This document shows, piece after piece, positions 34,627 to 45,277 of a DNA stretch of 64,000 nt. Numbering within the stretch: position 1 is the stretch's first letter; the number at the start of each line of letters is the position of its first letter. Source of the stretch: Pseudoalteromonas neustonica (lineage in GTDB: Bacteria > Pseudomonadota > Gammaproteobacteria > Enterobacterales > Alteromonadaceae); NCBI RefSeq assembly GCF_001653135.1, contig NZ_BDDS01000009.1:1-64000 (forward strand), in the 5' to 3' direction. The notes under the pieces were generated by a model. It searched no databases, was not told where the DNA came from, and saw nothing but the letters and a program-made list of their open reading frames with translations. Position numbers and translations under genes: made by a program.

Positions 34627-36066
34627 TTAAGCTGTACCACCAACCGTTAGGTTATCAATTTTAAGGCTTGGCTGACCCACGCCAACAGGAACACTTTGAC
34701 CGTCTTTACCACATACGCCTACGCCTTTATCTAGCGCTAAATCGTTACCTACCATCGAGATTTGTTGCATTACCTCTGGGCCGTTACCAATTAAAGTTGC
34801 GCCTTTAATTGGTTGTGTGATTTTGCCATTTTCGATCAAGTACGCTTCTGAGGCACTAAATACAAACTTACCTGAAGTAATATCTACTTGGCCGCCACCA
34901 AAGTTTGGTGCAAAGATACCCTTTTTAACAGTACTGATTATATCTGCTTGGCTGTGCTCGCCGCCTAACATGTAGGTGTTGGTCATACGTGGCATAGGTA
35001 AATGGGCGTATGATTCACGACGCGCATTACCTGTTGGGTTTACTCCCATCAAACGTGCATTTAACTTGTCTTGCATATACCCTTTTAAAATACCGTTTTC
35101 AATCAGCACATTGTAAGCCGCTGGTGTGCCTTCATCATCTACGTTAAGTGAACCACGGCGATCGGCTATGGTGCCATCATCTACCACTGTACATAACTCA
35201 GATGCGACTTTCTCACCTACTTTACCGCTAAATGCTGATGCACCTTTACGGTTAAAATCACCTTCTAAACCATGGCCAACAGCTTCGTGTAGTAATACGC
35301 CAGGCCAGCCTGCACCAAGTACCACTTCCATACTACCAGCGGGTGCATCAATGGCTTCTAGGTTTACTTTTGCTTGGCGAACAGCTTCTTCTGCGTATTC
35401 CATCCAACGTGGTTTGCCATCAACTAACTCTTTAAAATAACCATAATCTAAACGTGCGCCGCCACCTGCGCCACCGCGTTCACGTCGACCCTCTTTTTCA
35501 AGTAGTACTGAGCAGTTTAAGCGGATCAATGGGCGAATATCAGTAGCAAATGTACCATCGCTTGCGGCAATTAATATCTCTTCATAGACGGCTGACATTG
35601 AGCTAATAACTTGCTCTGCATCTGGGGCTAGTTCGCGAATATAATTCTCAAGCTCACGTAACAAGCTTACTTTGTCATTATCGCTCATACTTTGAATTGG
35701 CTGTAATGGTGCAAACTGCTGCTTGGCTTTTACATCACTAAAGACTTGAATTGCTTTACTCTCACCCGCCTCGGCGATACTACGCGCAGCTGTAGCGGCT
35801 TTGTTAAGCGCCTCAAGATTGATTGCATCTGAGTACGAAAAGCCTGTTTTTTCACCACTTACAGCGCGCACACCGACACCGCGCTCAACGTTGTAAGAGC
35901 CTTCTTTAACTAAGCCATCTTCCAGTACCCATGATTCATGGTGACTAGATTGAAAATAAAGATCAGCGTAATCAACATTATGCTGATGAATAAAACCAAG
36001 CGTTTTTTCGAGTTCTTCTCGATTTAGCTGGCTGTCGTGTAATAAATGCTGTTCAACCGTATTCAT
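34627..36066 (-). CDS. tldD: TldD metalloprotease subunit
   Basis: 479 aa (E. coli 481). With TldE/PmbA it forms a zinc protease that trims peptides such as microcin B17 precursor and CcdA. The zinc motif HEAVGH is at 260-265 ([20 protein letters not shown]). The C-terminus is [18 protein letters not shown], as in TldD. Last gene of the long mreB-to-tldD operon; its ATG overlaps the nitrilase stop by 4 nt. No tldE is in the window. Confidence 0.96.
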   Translation of the reverse strand: MNTVEQHLLHDSQLNREELEKTLGFIHQHNVDYADLYFQSSHHESWVLEDGLVKEGSYNVERGVGVRAVSGEKTGFSYSDAINLEALNKAATAARSIAEAGESKAIQVFSDVKAKQQFAPLQPIQSMSDNDKVSLLRELENYIRELAPDAEQVISSMSAVYEEILIAASDGTFATDIRPLIRLNCSVLLEKEGRRERGGAGGGARLDYGYFKELVDGKPRWMEYAEEAVRQAKVNLEAIDAPAGSMEVVLGAGWPGVLLHEAVGHGLEGDFNRKGASAFSGKVGEKVASELCTVVDDGTIADRRGSLNVDDEGTPAAYNVLIENGILKGYMQDKLNARLMGVNPTGNARRESYAHLPMPRMTNTYMLGGEHSQADIISTVKKGIFAPNFGGGQVDITSGKFVFSASEAYLIENGKITQPIKGATLIGNGPEVMQQISMVGNDLALDKGVGVCGKDGQSVPVGVGQPSLKIDNLTVGGTA

Positions 36067-36881
36067 AATAAATGCTCTCTAAATCGTTGGTGAGATTGCA
36101 CGGGCATATCTCGACGAATGGCATGTAATTGGTTCAAATCTGGCTGGCAGCCAATAAACCCTATGCCATTTGCAAGCTCACTGAGGACGTCGCCCCAAGG
36201 AGAAATAATAATGCTGTGGCCGTATGTTGCGCGGCCGTTTTCATGTTGCCCCGCTTGTGCAGCGGCAATTACATAACTTTGTGTTTCAATCGCTCTGGCC
36301 TTTAATAAAGGTTGCCAATGCGCTTCGCCAGTGACCGTAGTAAATGCACTAGGCACTAAAATAACTTCAGCCCCTTGATGTTGCAATGCACTAAATAAAC
36401 CACTGAATCTAAGATCATAACATACTGTGAGGCCGATTTTACCAAATGGAGAATCAACCACGACCACGTTTTCACCTGCTTGTGTGAAGTTTGATTCTCG
36501 GTATGAACCCGTGCCATCCGCCACATCAACATCAAATAAATGAATTTTGTTGTACTGCGCTAACACCTCGCCACTGCTATTAAATAGTAGCGATGCTGCA
36601 AAATAGCGATCATTGTTAGCACTGATCGGTAATGTGCCTGCTGCTAACCAAATATCATGTAAACGACACAAAGCACTTAATTGCTGTTGATAATAATCAC
36701 TTTGCTTTGCTACGGCTAATGCATCTTGGCCACTTTTGCCAAACACTAAAAAGCTCTCAGGTAAACACACCAGTAATGGCCGTGTTTTAGGGAGCTTTAA
36801 AAGTAGTTGTTTAAGTTGATTGATATTCTCATCTGCACACACGCCTGAGCACATCTGCATAGCAACTATCATTGGTTGCAT
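36063..36881 (-). CDS. Carbon-nitrogen hydrolase (nitrilase superfamily)
   Basis: 272 aa with the nitrilase catalytic triad: Glu42 (LPES), Lys112 (NKIHLFD) and Cys154 (LTVCYDLRF). The closest type is the Nit/omega-amidase-like group (deaminated glutathione amidase), found beside yhdP and tldD in many gammaproteobacteria. It would hydrolyse amides of carboxylic acids in the cytosol. It sits 10 nt after yhdP and overlaps tldD. Confidence 0.92.
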   Translation of the reverse strand: MQPMIVAMQMCSGVCADENINQLKQLLLKLPKTRPLLVCLPESFLVFGKSGQDALAVAKQSDYYQQQLSALCRLHDIWLAAGTLPISANNDRYFAASLLFNSSGEVLAQYNKIHLFDVDVADGTGSYRESNFTQAGENVVVVDSPFGKIGLTVCYDLRFSGLFSALQHQGAEVILVPSAFTTVTGEAHWQPLLKARAIETQSYVIAAAQAGQHENGRATYGHSIIISPWGDVLSELANGIGFIGCQPDLNQLHAIRRDMPVQSHQRFREHLL

Positions 36882-36891
36882 AATAAAACTC

Positions 36892-39800
36892 TCATTGAGT
36901 GGCTGTCACTGCGGCGTCTTTGAGTGTTAACTCATGAGACTTTTGCGCTGCTTGTGGCTGATTTTGTGCAGCTTGCGGAATAGTTACTTCGCGACTTTTA
37001 CGATCAACTTCCTGTACAACAGGATCGCTCATACTGCCGCTAACTTTAAAATTTATTTCCGAGATAACCCGTGCAGAATGAAGTACTTTGTCAATCGCCA
37101 ACGCAGCTAAACCGGTAACAGGGTTTACCATCCACGCAACTATCACGGGAATACTTGAGGTTACTTGCGGGGCAACCGCTAGGTCGTAATCAATTTCCAT
37201 GGTATTAAGGTTAGTGTGGCCCTTAATGGTTAAATCTGCGGGTACACCATCCATTTTAGTGTCTTGTGTATAAGCAATGCCTTTGTCCAACTGCATAGTG
37301 CCTTGCATGCTGTTATAAAAAAATCCCTTTGAAAAAACATCTCTAAAGTCGAGCTTAAGCTTACGCACCAATGAATCTAGGCTCAGTAATGAAAACACCC
37401 GCGCTCCACCATCACTGACTTCAGCTAAATGGCCTTCGCCTAATTGCCAATCTAAATTCCCTGATAAACTGGGTATATCAAATTGATAAGGCGCATCTTG
37501 CCACGCTAAATCAAATTTAATATCTGCGGTTGAGTCTTTAACTGTGGTGGTTATATCAAATTCATCAAATAACTCACCTATGTCAGTACTTTGCATATTG
37601 CCATTAAACTGTGTGAGGCCATTTTTCCATTCGCCTTTTGCGCGTAAAATATGCTTACTTTTATCAACAACTAATTCTGATACCGTTAGTTTTTGCCCAT
37701 CACCATAAAACGATGCGCTCACTTTATCTAGTTGGTAGCTTGCCACTTTACAGTCTGCGCACTCAAATTCTATTGCGGGTAAATCGTTCAACCATGTATA
37801 GTTTTCAGGAATTGTTGGTATATTGGAGTTGTCATTTGAAGGCGTAAAGTTAACTCTTAAATAATCAGTAGCAATATGGATAGGACGACTTAATTGCCCT
37901 AAAGGAATAAACACCTGCGAGCGTAATTCTTTGGCGTTCAGCTTTAAACTTAAGTCGTTATCAACAGGCGCTAAACGCATTTCGAAATCATTAAATGCAA
38001 TATCCGCGATCGTTAATTGCTGCACCTTGCCAACCACTTCGCTGAGGGGAGGAAGTACTCCTTGAGCATCAGATGCTGTTTGGTTAATGCTCACTATTTG
38101 TTTAATTAAACCAAGCCATGGCAGCAGATCGGTTTGATCTAAATTGATCGCTACCGTTAAGTTTTCACGGTTCAAACCTAAATCTTGTGCCCCTAAAATT
38201 AAATGAGCATTGCTGAGTTGGCCAGTGTCGTTGGCTAAAATCCCATTAAAGTACACGTTTTTATTGATATTAGCAGTGATCAAGTTTGAAATATTATCGC
38301 CTTGAATAACGGCGCTAAGTGGCCAAACTTGCTCTGCATTTTTGGTATAAGGCGCTGGTAATTCACTTTTGAGCCCTTTAAGTTGAGAGCTCACGTTGGC
38401 ATGATAATTAAAACCATCAGCTAAAAAATTAAGCCCTATATTTATAGCAACTTCACTTTCGCCACTTAAATAATCTTTTAAAAGACCTTGCCCGTGCTTA
38501 ATCAAGGTGTGTGCGTTTAATTGTGCTTTAATGTCCACATCACCACGGTAGCTATCTTTGATACTTTTACCATCAAAGTTAACCTTAAGCGGCATACCTA
38601 ACCACGTTGCTTCGGCATTTTTTAAGCTTATATGGTCATCATTAAAATACAGTTTGCCTGTTACTTGCTCTAATTGTACGCCTGGTTGCGCTAAATAAAC
38701 GGGGAGTTTGCTTAAGTTAACAACCCCTTTGGCATTTACATTCAGGTCATTTAAATCAACCAACAACTCTATATCCGCACTCGCTTCACCTTGGCCTTGG
38801 ATCACTTCAAATACATTTGCCAGAGGATCTGCAATGGGGGTGGCTTTAAAAAAAGGTAATAGTTTTTTTACATCTGCTTGCTTGTTAATTTTAACATTAA
38901 GAATGTCTGCATCCATTAGATCTGCAATACTCACATGCACTGCATCACCCACGGCCAAATTAACAAGTTCACCTTGTTGAGAGTAAATATCCATACGTTC
39001 ATTTTCAAAATGCAGCTTTGCGCTACCTTTTGTCACTGCAGGCCAATTAGGCGCAAATTGATAATGTGCTTGTTCAACTTGGGCTAACACTTCAAACTGC
39101 CCTGAATTATCAGCAAACGGGAAACCTGTTAATGGCCCTGAAAACAACACTTGCGCTTGTGGTATTTCGCCCCCTTTAATCGCACCAGTTAAATAATCAA
39201 CTAAACTATTGGTCATAACTGGGAGTGGGAAGTAATGACTTACAATACTCGCGTTAGGAACGAATGCTTCGGCGTATAAATCAAGCCTAGGTTGCCCCCC
39301 TAAGCTAAGCTTCATTTCAGCGGCAATTGTTGCCTCATCATTATCAAGCCAAATATTATCACTGCTTATCTGCCAGCCTTGCTCACTGCTAGCCAAATCA
39401 ATTTGCATATTGAGCTGATTATATTTTATTGGATGACTAAACGTATCGCCGGTGAGTAATTGGTTATGCTCGCCAAATAAGTTAATGCGCCCATAGTCTT
39501 GATTTAACAATCCATCAATACGTAAATCTTGCGCGCCTGGAATACCTTGCTTAGCAAGCCAGCCTAGCCGCTGCGCCTCAAACCATAATTGCCATTGCTC
39601 AGGAGACGAATATTGAAAGTAAGCGTAATCAACCTGCCCACTTGGTTGAAGGTTGATAAGTTGATCAAGGACTGCAAAGTTACTTAATTGAGCCAGTTTT
39701 GAAACCAAGTCAAAATCAAGTTGCTGTATCCAAAACTGCTTTTGTTTTTTATCTAGTTGCGCTTCAAATTGAAAATCAGGCCAATATTGCTGATCATTTT

Positions 39801-40740
39801 TAATGCCTAAACCCGTACTTTTTAAACGCCAACCTTGCTGAAATGGATAAAGGTGAAACCCCCCTTCACTTAAGCTAAATTGGTGATTTTTTGTATCTTG
39901 CTGCCAATTAATATAGCTGGGTAGCCATTTAACGGTGACATCTTTAATTAAGCCTTTTTCAATACTCACCCAAGACTCTAAATTAATATCTGAATTGAGC
40001 TGCTCTTTACTAGCATTAATATATTGCGCAAGCCACTTAGAAACATCAACATTGCCAGCTTGTATATAAACATCACCAGCCATGCTTTCTAAAGTAGTGC
40101 CAACGAGCGCTAAACGCGCATCAAACGTGCCAACCGAAATCCCCGGCAAAGCCAAAGTACCACTTCCTAGATGCTGTTCAGGTTCGTTCTGCCAAACAAT
40201 ATTTTCAAGAATTAAACGGCGGTCTTTACCATCTCCCAGCATAAAATTAAGACTGCTATTCTCTACAGCAAAATGCCCGGTTTCACCTAGGAATAAACCT
40301 TCAATTAGTTCTTTTTGCTCAAAAGATACATCCGTACTTTTTGAATCCAACATGCTCGGTATATTAACATTGGCATGAAAGCCGTTAATTACAAAGTAGC
40401 TGGATTTTAATTGCTGCGTTTTGATGGTTTCCCATACATTTAACTCAAAGCTTGCTTTGGCAATCGTCAATGCTATAGGTGATGTTTGATTATCTTCAAA
40501 GGAAATTTCTTCCAATACAATAGAGGGTCCTTTGCCATGCCAACTCGCTGAGATAGCGCCAATTGACAGATTAACGGCAAACTTTTCATAAAGGTAATTT
40601 TCTAAGTCACCTTTATAATCATTAGCGTACGGGAGTGTATATTTTAATACGGACACAATAACGGCCAGCAGCACCAATGTTATAGCACAGGCTTGCCATA
40701 ACTTACGGATACAAAAAAAACAGGCCGTCTTTGCTTTCAT
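36892..40740 (-). CDS. yhdP: YhdP, AsmA-like inter-membrane lipid transport protein
   Basis: 1282 aa, typical of YhdP (E. coli 1266). One N-terminal membrane helix (~12-32) is followed by a very long periplasmic region of repeated beta-strand (AsmA/DUF3971) units that form a groove for phospholipids moving to the outer membrane. A C-terminal AsmA-like segment and a Gln/Ala-rich tail (QAAQNQPQAAQ) follow. Its start overlaps the rng stop by 1 nt, so it is in the mre-rng operon. Confidence 0.95.
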   Translation of the reverse strand: MKAKTACFFCIRKLWQACAITLVLLAVIVSVLKYTLPYANDYKGDLENYLYEKFAVNLSIGAISASWHGKGPSIVLEEISFEDNQTSPIALTIAKASFELNVWETIKTQQLKSSYFVINGFHANVNIPSMLDSKSTDVSFEQKELIEGLFLGETGHFAVENSSLNFMLGDGKDRRLILENIVWQNEPEQHLGSGTLALPGISVGTFDARLALVGTTLESMAGDVYIQAGNVDVSKWLAQYINASKEQLNSDINLESWVSIEKGLIKDVTVKWLPSYINWQQDTKNHQFSLSEGGFHLYPFQQGWRLKSTGLGIKNDQQYWPDFQFEAQLDKKQKQFWIQQLDFDLVSKLAQLSNFAVLDQLINLQPSGQVDYAYFQYSSPEQWQLWFEAQRLGWLAKQGIPGAQDLRIDGLLNQDYGRINLFGEHNQLLTGDTFSHPIKYNQLNMQIDLASSEQGWQISSDNIWLDNDEATIAAEMKLSLGGQPRLDLYAEAFVPNASIVSHYFPLPVMTNSLVDYLTGAIKGGEIPQAQVLFSGPLTGFPFADNSGQFEVLAQVEQAHYQFAPNWPAVTKGSAKLHFENERMDIYSQQGELVNLAVGDAVHVSIADLMDADILNVKINKQADVKKLLPFFKATPIADPLANVFEVIQGQGEASADIELLVDLNDLNVNAKGVVNLSKLPVYLAQPGVQLEQVTGKLYFNDDHISLKNAEATWLGMPLKVNFDGKSIKDSYRGDVDIKAQLNAHTLIKHGQGLLKDYLSGESEVAINIGLNFLADGFNYHANVSSQLKGLKSELPAPYTKNAEQVWPLSAVIQGDNISNLITANINKNVYFNGILANDTGQLSNAHLILGAQDLGLNRENLTVAINLDQTDLLPWLGLIKQIVSINQTASDAQGVLPPLSEVVGKVQQLTIADIAFNDFEMRLAPVDNDLSLKLNAKELRSQVFIPLGQLSRPIHIATDYLRVNFTPSNDNSNIPTIPENYTWLNDLPAIEFECADCKVASYQLDKVSASFYGDGQKLTVSELVVDKSKHILRAKGEWKNGLTQFNGNMQSTDIGELFDEFDITTTVKDSTADIKFDLAWQDAPYQFDIPSLSGNLDWQLGEGHLAEVSDGGARVFSLLSLDSLVRKLKLDFRDVFSKGFFYNSMQGTMQLDKGIAYTQDTKMDGVPADLTIKGHTNLNTMEIDYDLAVAPQVTSSIPVIVAWMVNPVTGLAALAIDKVLHSARVISEINFKVSGSMSDPVVQEVDRKSREVTIPQAAQNQPQAAQKSHELTLKDAAVTATQ

Positions 40741-42212
40741 TACATCATAACCACATCAAACTGCTCTTGACTGTAGAGGCTTTCGGTTTGAATGCTTACT
40801 TGCTTGCCAATAAATAATTCAAGCTCTGCAAGGTTATGATATTCATCATTAATCAAGGCCTCACTCACAGCTGGTGCTGCATAAACCATAAATTTGTCTG
40901 CTGCATATGCTCTGTTCACACGTACAATTTCACGCAGTATTTCATAGCAAACGGTTTCTACTGTTTTTTGCGAACCTCGTCCTGAACACGCGGGACACAC
41001 ATCACATAAAATATGCTCTAAGCTTTCTCGCGTTCGTTTTCTTGTCATTTCAACTAAACCAAGCGCAGATAAGCCATTAATGTTTGATTTAGCACGATCT
41101 TTACCCAGTGCCGACTCCAGTGAATGTAATACGCGGCGTTTGTGATCTTCACTAATCATATCAATAAAATCGATGATGATTATGCCACCTAAATTTCGTA
41201 ACCTAAGCTGACGAGCTATTGCCGAAGTAGCTTCAACATTAGTATTAAAAATGGTTTCTTCTAAATTCCTGTGACCAACAAAGGCACCTGTATTTACATC
41301 AACCGTGGTCATTGCTTCAGTTTGGTCGATAATTAAATACCCACCTGATTTAAGTTCCACTTTACGATGTAGTGCTTTTTGAATTTCGTTTTCAACATCA
41401 AATAAATCAAAAATCGGACGCTCACCTGGGTAGTATTCAAGCACCTCTGAGAGTATCGGTACAAATTCAGCAGTGAAGGCTTTTAGTTCTTCATATGTTA
41501 ACTTTGAATCAACTCTAATGCGCTCCATGTCCTCACCTACATAATCACGTAAGGTTCTAAATGCGAGAGTTAAGTCTTCATGAAGGATGCTTTCTTTGCT
41601 GGTTTTTTTGCGTTTTGCGACTATTTTTTCCCACAATTTTTTTAAAAACTGTGCGTCGTGGCGCAGTTCAGCTTCGTTTGCACCCTCTGCTGCTGTGCGA
41701 ACAATAAAGCTGCCGTTTTCATCGGAATAATCAGCAACAATATTTTTTAATCGCGCGCGTTCCTCTTCTGTTTCTATGCGCTGACTCACACCCACGTGAG
41801 TTGCATCCGGCATAAAAACTAAATAACGCGAAGGAATTGTAATATCTGTGGTTAAACGCGCACCTTTAGTACCCAGTGGATCTTTTACCACTTGCACCAT
41901 AATGTACTGTCCTTGACGAACTAGCTCACGGATGTCTTGCACTTTTTTTATTGGTTGATCGTCAACGCCTTCTACAATTGAAGCACTATTAACGATATCT
42001 GATGCATGTAGAAATGCAGCCTTGTCTAAACCAATATCAACAAATGCGGCTTGCATACCCGGCAATACGCGACTAATTTTACCTAAGTAAATATTACCAA
42101 CAATCCCTAAGTTACCAATTCGCTCTAGTTGGATCTCTTGTAATACGCCATTTTCTATCAAAGCAACACGACTTTCACTCGGAGTGACGTTGATCAGTAA
42201 TTCTATACTCAT
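40740..42212 (-). CDS. rng: Ribonuclease G
   Basis: 490 aa (E. coli 489). A single-strand endoribonuclease that matures the 5' end of 16S rRNA and takes part in mRNA decay. N-terminal S1 domain (GNIYLGKISRVLPGMQAAFVD), a 5'-sensor/RNase-H-like region, Mg-binding aspartates in TTVDVNTGAF and IIIDFIDM, and the Zn-link CPACSGRG. It lies 1 nt after maf. Confidence 0.97.
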   Translation of the reverse strand: MSIELLINVTPSESRVALIENGVLQEIQLERIGNLGIVGNIYLGKISRVLPGMQAAFVDIGLDKAAFLHASDIVNSASIVEGVDDQPIKKVQDIRELVRQGQYIMVQVVKDPLGTKGARLTTDITIPSRYLVFMPDATHVGVSQRIETEEERARLKNIVADYSDENGSFIVRTAAEGANEAELRHDAQFLKKLWEKIVAKRKKTSKESILHEDLTLAFRTLRDYVGEDMERIRVDSKLTYEELKAFTAEFVPILSEVLEYYPGERPIFDLFDVENEIQKALHRKVELKSGGYLIIDQTEAMTTVDVNTGAFVGHRNLEETIFNTNVEATSAIARQLRLRNLGGIIIIDFIDMISEDHKRRVLHSLESALGKDRAKSNINGLSALGLVEMTRKRTRESLEHILCDVCPACSGRGSQKTVETVCYEILREIVRVNRAYAADKFMVYAAPAVSEALINDEYHNLAELELFIGKQVSIQTESLYSQEQFDVVMM

Positions 42213-42213
42213 G

Positions 42214-42783
42214 TTACCTACTTAAGAATTCGCTTAATAATTTTTCGCATTCATATAAAGGTAAGCCTACAACTGCAAAATAGCTACCTGAAATATGCGT
42301 TACAAATCGACCACCTAACCCTTGAATACCATAACCACCGGCTTTATCTTGTGGTTCGCCACTTTGCCAGTAATCTTCTAACTCTTGATCTGATAATGTT
42401 TTAAAGCTGACCTGTGTTGTTACCACACAACTCATTACTCGCTCTGGCGTAGCAAATGCTATTGCGGTTAGCACCTGATGCTCTCGCCCTGACAAACGCT
42501 TTAACGTTGCCATAAAGTCCGCTTTATCCAGTGGTTTACCTAGCGATTGATTATCGATAACCACGACAGTGTCGCTGCCCAATACAGGGCGATCGGTGTA
42601 ACCCATGGTCACGCCCGTTTGAGCTTTTAAGCGCGCTAAACGTTCAACCAGCTCACGTGGAGATTCGTTGCTTAACTGGCTTTCGTTGGCATCCACACTA
42701 AATTGCGAAAATTCAATGCCTAGCTGAGTTAGCAATTCTTTGCGCCTTGGAGAAGCTGACGCTAAATAAATGGCGGTTTGCAT
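42214..42783 (-). CDS. maf: Maf-type nucleoside triphosphate pyrophosphatase
   Basis: 189 aa. Hydrolyses non-canonical or excess NTPs (dTTP/UTP in the YhdE subgroup) to NMP and pyrophosphate. N-terminal ASASPRRKELL, SDTVV at ~70, the GKPLDKADF segment and KAGGYGIQGLG near 147-157. The order mreD-maf-rng is conserved in gammaproteobacteria; it shares 1 nt with mreD. Confidence 0.95.
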   Translation of the reverse strand: MQTAIYLASASPRRKELLTQLGIEFSQFSVDANESQLSNESPRELVERLARLKAQTGVTMGYTDRPVLGSDTVVVIDNQSLGKPLDKADFMATLKRLSGREHQVLTAIAFATPERVMSCVVTTQVSFKTLSDQELEDYWQSGEPQDKAGGYGIQGLGGRFVTHISGSYFAVVGLPLYECEKLLSEFLSR

Positions 42784-43262
42784 TATCGGATCCTGAAATG
42801 ACGACGGTATTTACGCAGCAGCAAGAAAATCCATGGCCAACTTAGCATGCCAGTAACCACTGGCCATAAGTATTGCGGATTAAAATACACATCCATTAAA
42901 AAGTGATTCAGCCAAAATTGCATTAAATGATAAAGCGTTAAAAATAGCCCAACCAATATTGCTTGCTGCCAAATCGAGAAGTTACGGATTTTTTGAAAAT
43001 TACTCGCAGTAACAAAAATACAAATTGAGTAAGTGAGTGAGTTTACACCTAATGGCGAGCCTGATGCTAAATCAATTAAGAGTCCCACCACCCAAGCAGT
43101 ACCAATGTTTAAACGATGCGGAACCGCCAATGACCAGTACATTAAAACGAGTAGAACCCAGTCTGGACGAAATGGTTCAAATGAAAACGGCAACGGCATC
43201 AGTGCCATAATCAATGCAAAAAAGATGCTAAAGCCGATAAGTAATGTGTGTCGGCTATTCAT
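42783..43262 (-). CDS. mreD: MreD rod-shape-determining membrane protein
   Basis: 159 aa with five or six predicted membrane helices, including LLIGFSIFFALIMALMPLPF at the N-terminus. Inner-membrane partner of MreC in the elongasome. It overlaps mreC by 8 nt and maf by 1 nt. Sequence is poorly conserved in this family, so the call leans on topology and position. Confidence 0.93.
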   Translation of the reverse strand: MNSRHTLLIGFSIFFALIMALMPLPFSFEPFRPDWVLLVLMYWSLAVPHRLNIGTAWVVGLLIDLASGSPLGVNSLTYSICIFVTASNFQKIRNFSIWQQAILVGLFLTLYHLMQFWLNHFLMDVYFNPQYLWPVVTGMLSWPWIFLLLRKYRRHFRIR

Positions 43263-44096
43263 CGCTGATAATTTCCTGTTGACTACGCCATAAGATCACT
43301 AATAAGCGAATTCGGTCTAGCTGAGCAATTGGCTCCGCGTATACTTGCGCAAACGGACGCCCTTCATCGCGGTTTATCTCTGTCACAACTGCAACAGGAT
43401 ATCCTTCAGGAAACGTGCCACCAAGACCTGATGTTACCAATACATCACCATAACGTACATCTAGGCTATGCGGTACATGGGAGAGTTTTACTGAGTTTAT
43501 TTTCCCTACACCTTCCACGACAGTGCGCACATCATTGCGTAAAATGCGCACCGGTGTTGCGTGGGTCGTATCTGTCATTAAAAGTACACGAGAGGTTGTT
43601 GATCCCACTTTTGTAAGTTGACCTACCACGCCCATTTCGTCAATCACAGCTTGTCCTTCACTAACACCATCAATCGCACCGCGATTGATCACCACTTGGT
43701 GACTATATGGGTTTGAATGAACTGACAGTACTTGTGCAATGATTTTACGGTTAGCTTGTTTAGCTGAAGAGCCAAGTAATGCCCGCAGTTTTTGATTTTC
43801 TTTGGCTAAAAATTGATATTGCTGAAGTTGTTCACTTTGCAGTAATTGCTTTTGTTTTAATGCTTCGTTTTCGGTTAGTAGTTGATCACGCGTATGCAAG
43901 CTTTTAGCACCAAGGCTAAAAACTTCATAGGGTAAATTAGCTAAATACAATAATGGGCTGACTAGCGTATTTAAACTGGTGCGAACCGTTGTGCCGCCTT
44001 GTGTATAACGATCGCCTACGATCAGCATGATACTCAACAGCACTGCGACAAAAAGTCGCAGTTGCAAAGAGATGGCACGCCCAAACATTAACTTCA

Positions 44097-44097
<1 letters not shown>
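43255..44097 (-). CDS. mreC: MreC rod-shape-determining protein
   Basis: 280 aa. One N-terminal membrane helix (~11-27), a coiled coil (~65-105: LLTENEALKQKQLLQSEQLQ), then the two-barrel periplasmic domain with VINRGAIDGVSEGQAVIDEMGVVGQ and VLVTSGLGGTFPEGYPV. It links MreB to the wall synthases PBP2/RodA. Its start abuts the mreB stop (1-nt overlap). Confidence 0.96.
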
Positions 44098-45167
<1,070 letters not shown>

Positions 45168-45243
45168 TTATGTTAGCTGACTCTACTTTAACATACTGAA
45201 TTATTTCAGTAATACAAAGCGCAGCTACCTTTGTTAATTGGGT

Positions 45244-45268
45244 AAAAAGGAAGCATTGCTTCCTTTTT
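45244..45268 (-). terminator. Terminator after the PEGA/FGE-domain gene
   Basis: AAAAAGGAAGC-ATT-GCTTCCTTTTT is a perfect 11-bp stem with T-run, 10 nt past the stop on the minus strand. It separates this gene from mreB. Confidence 0.9.
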
Positions 45269-45277
45269 AAATTATTT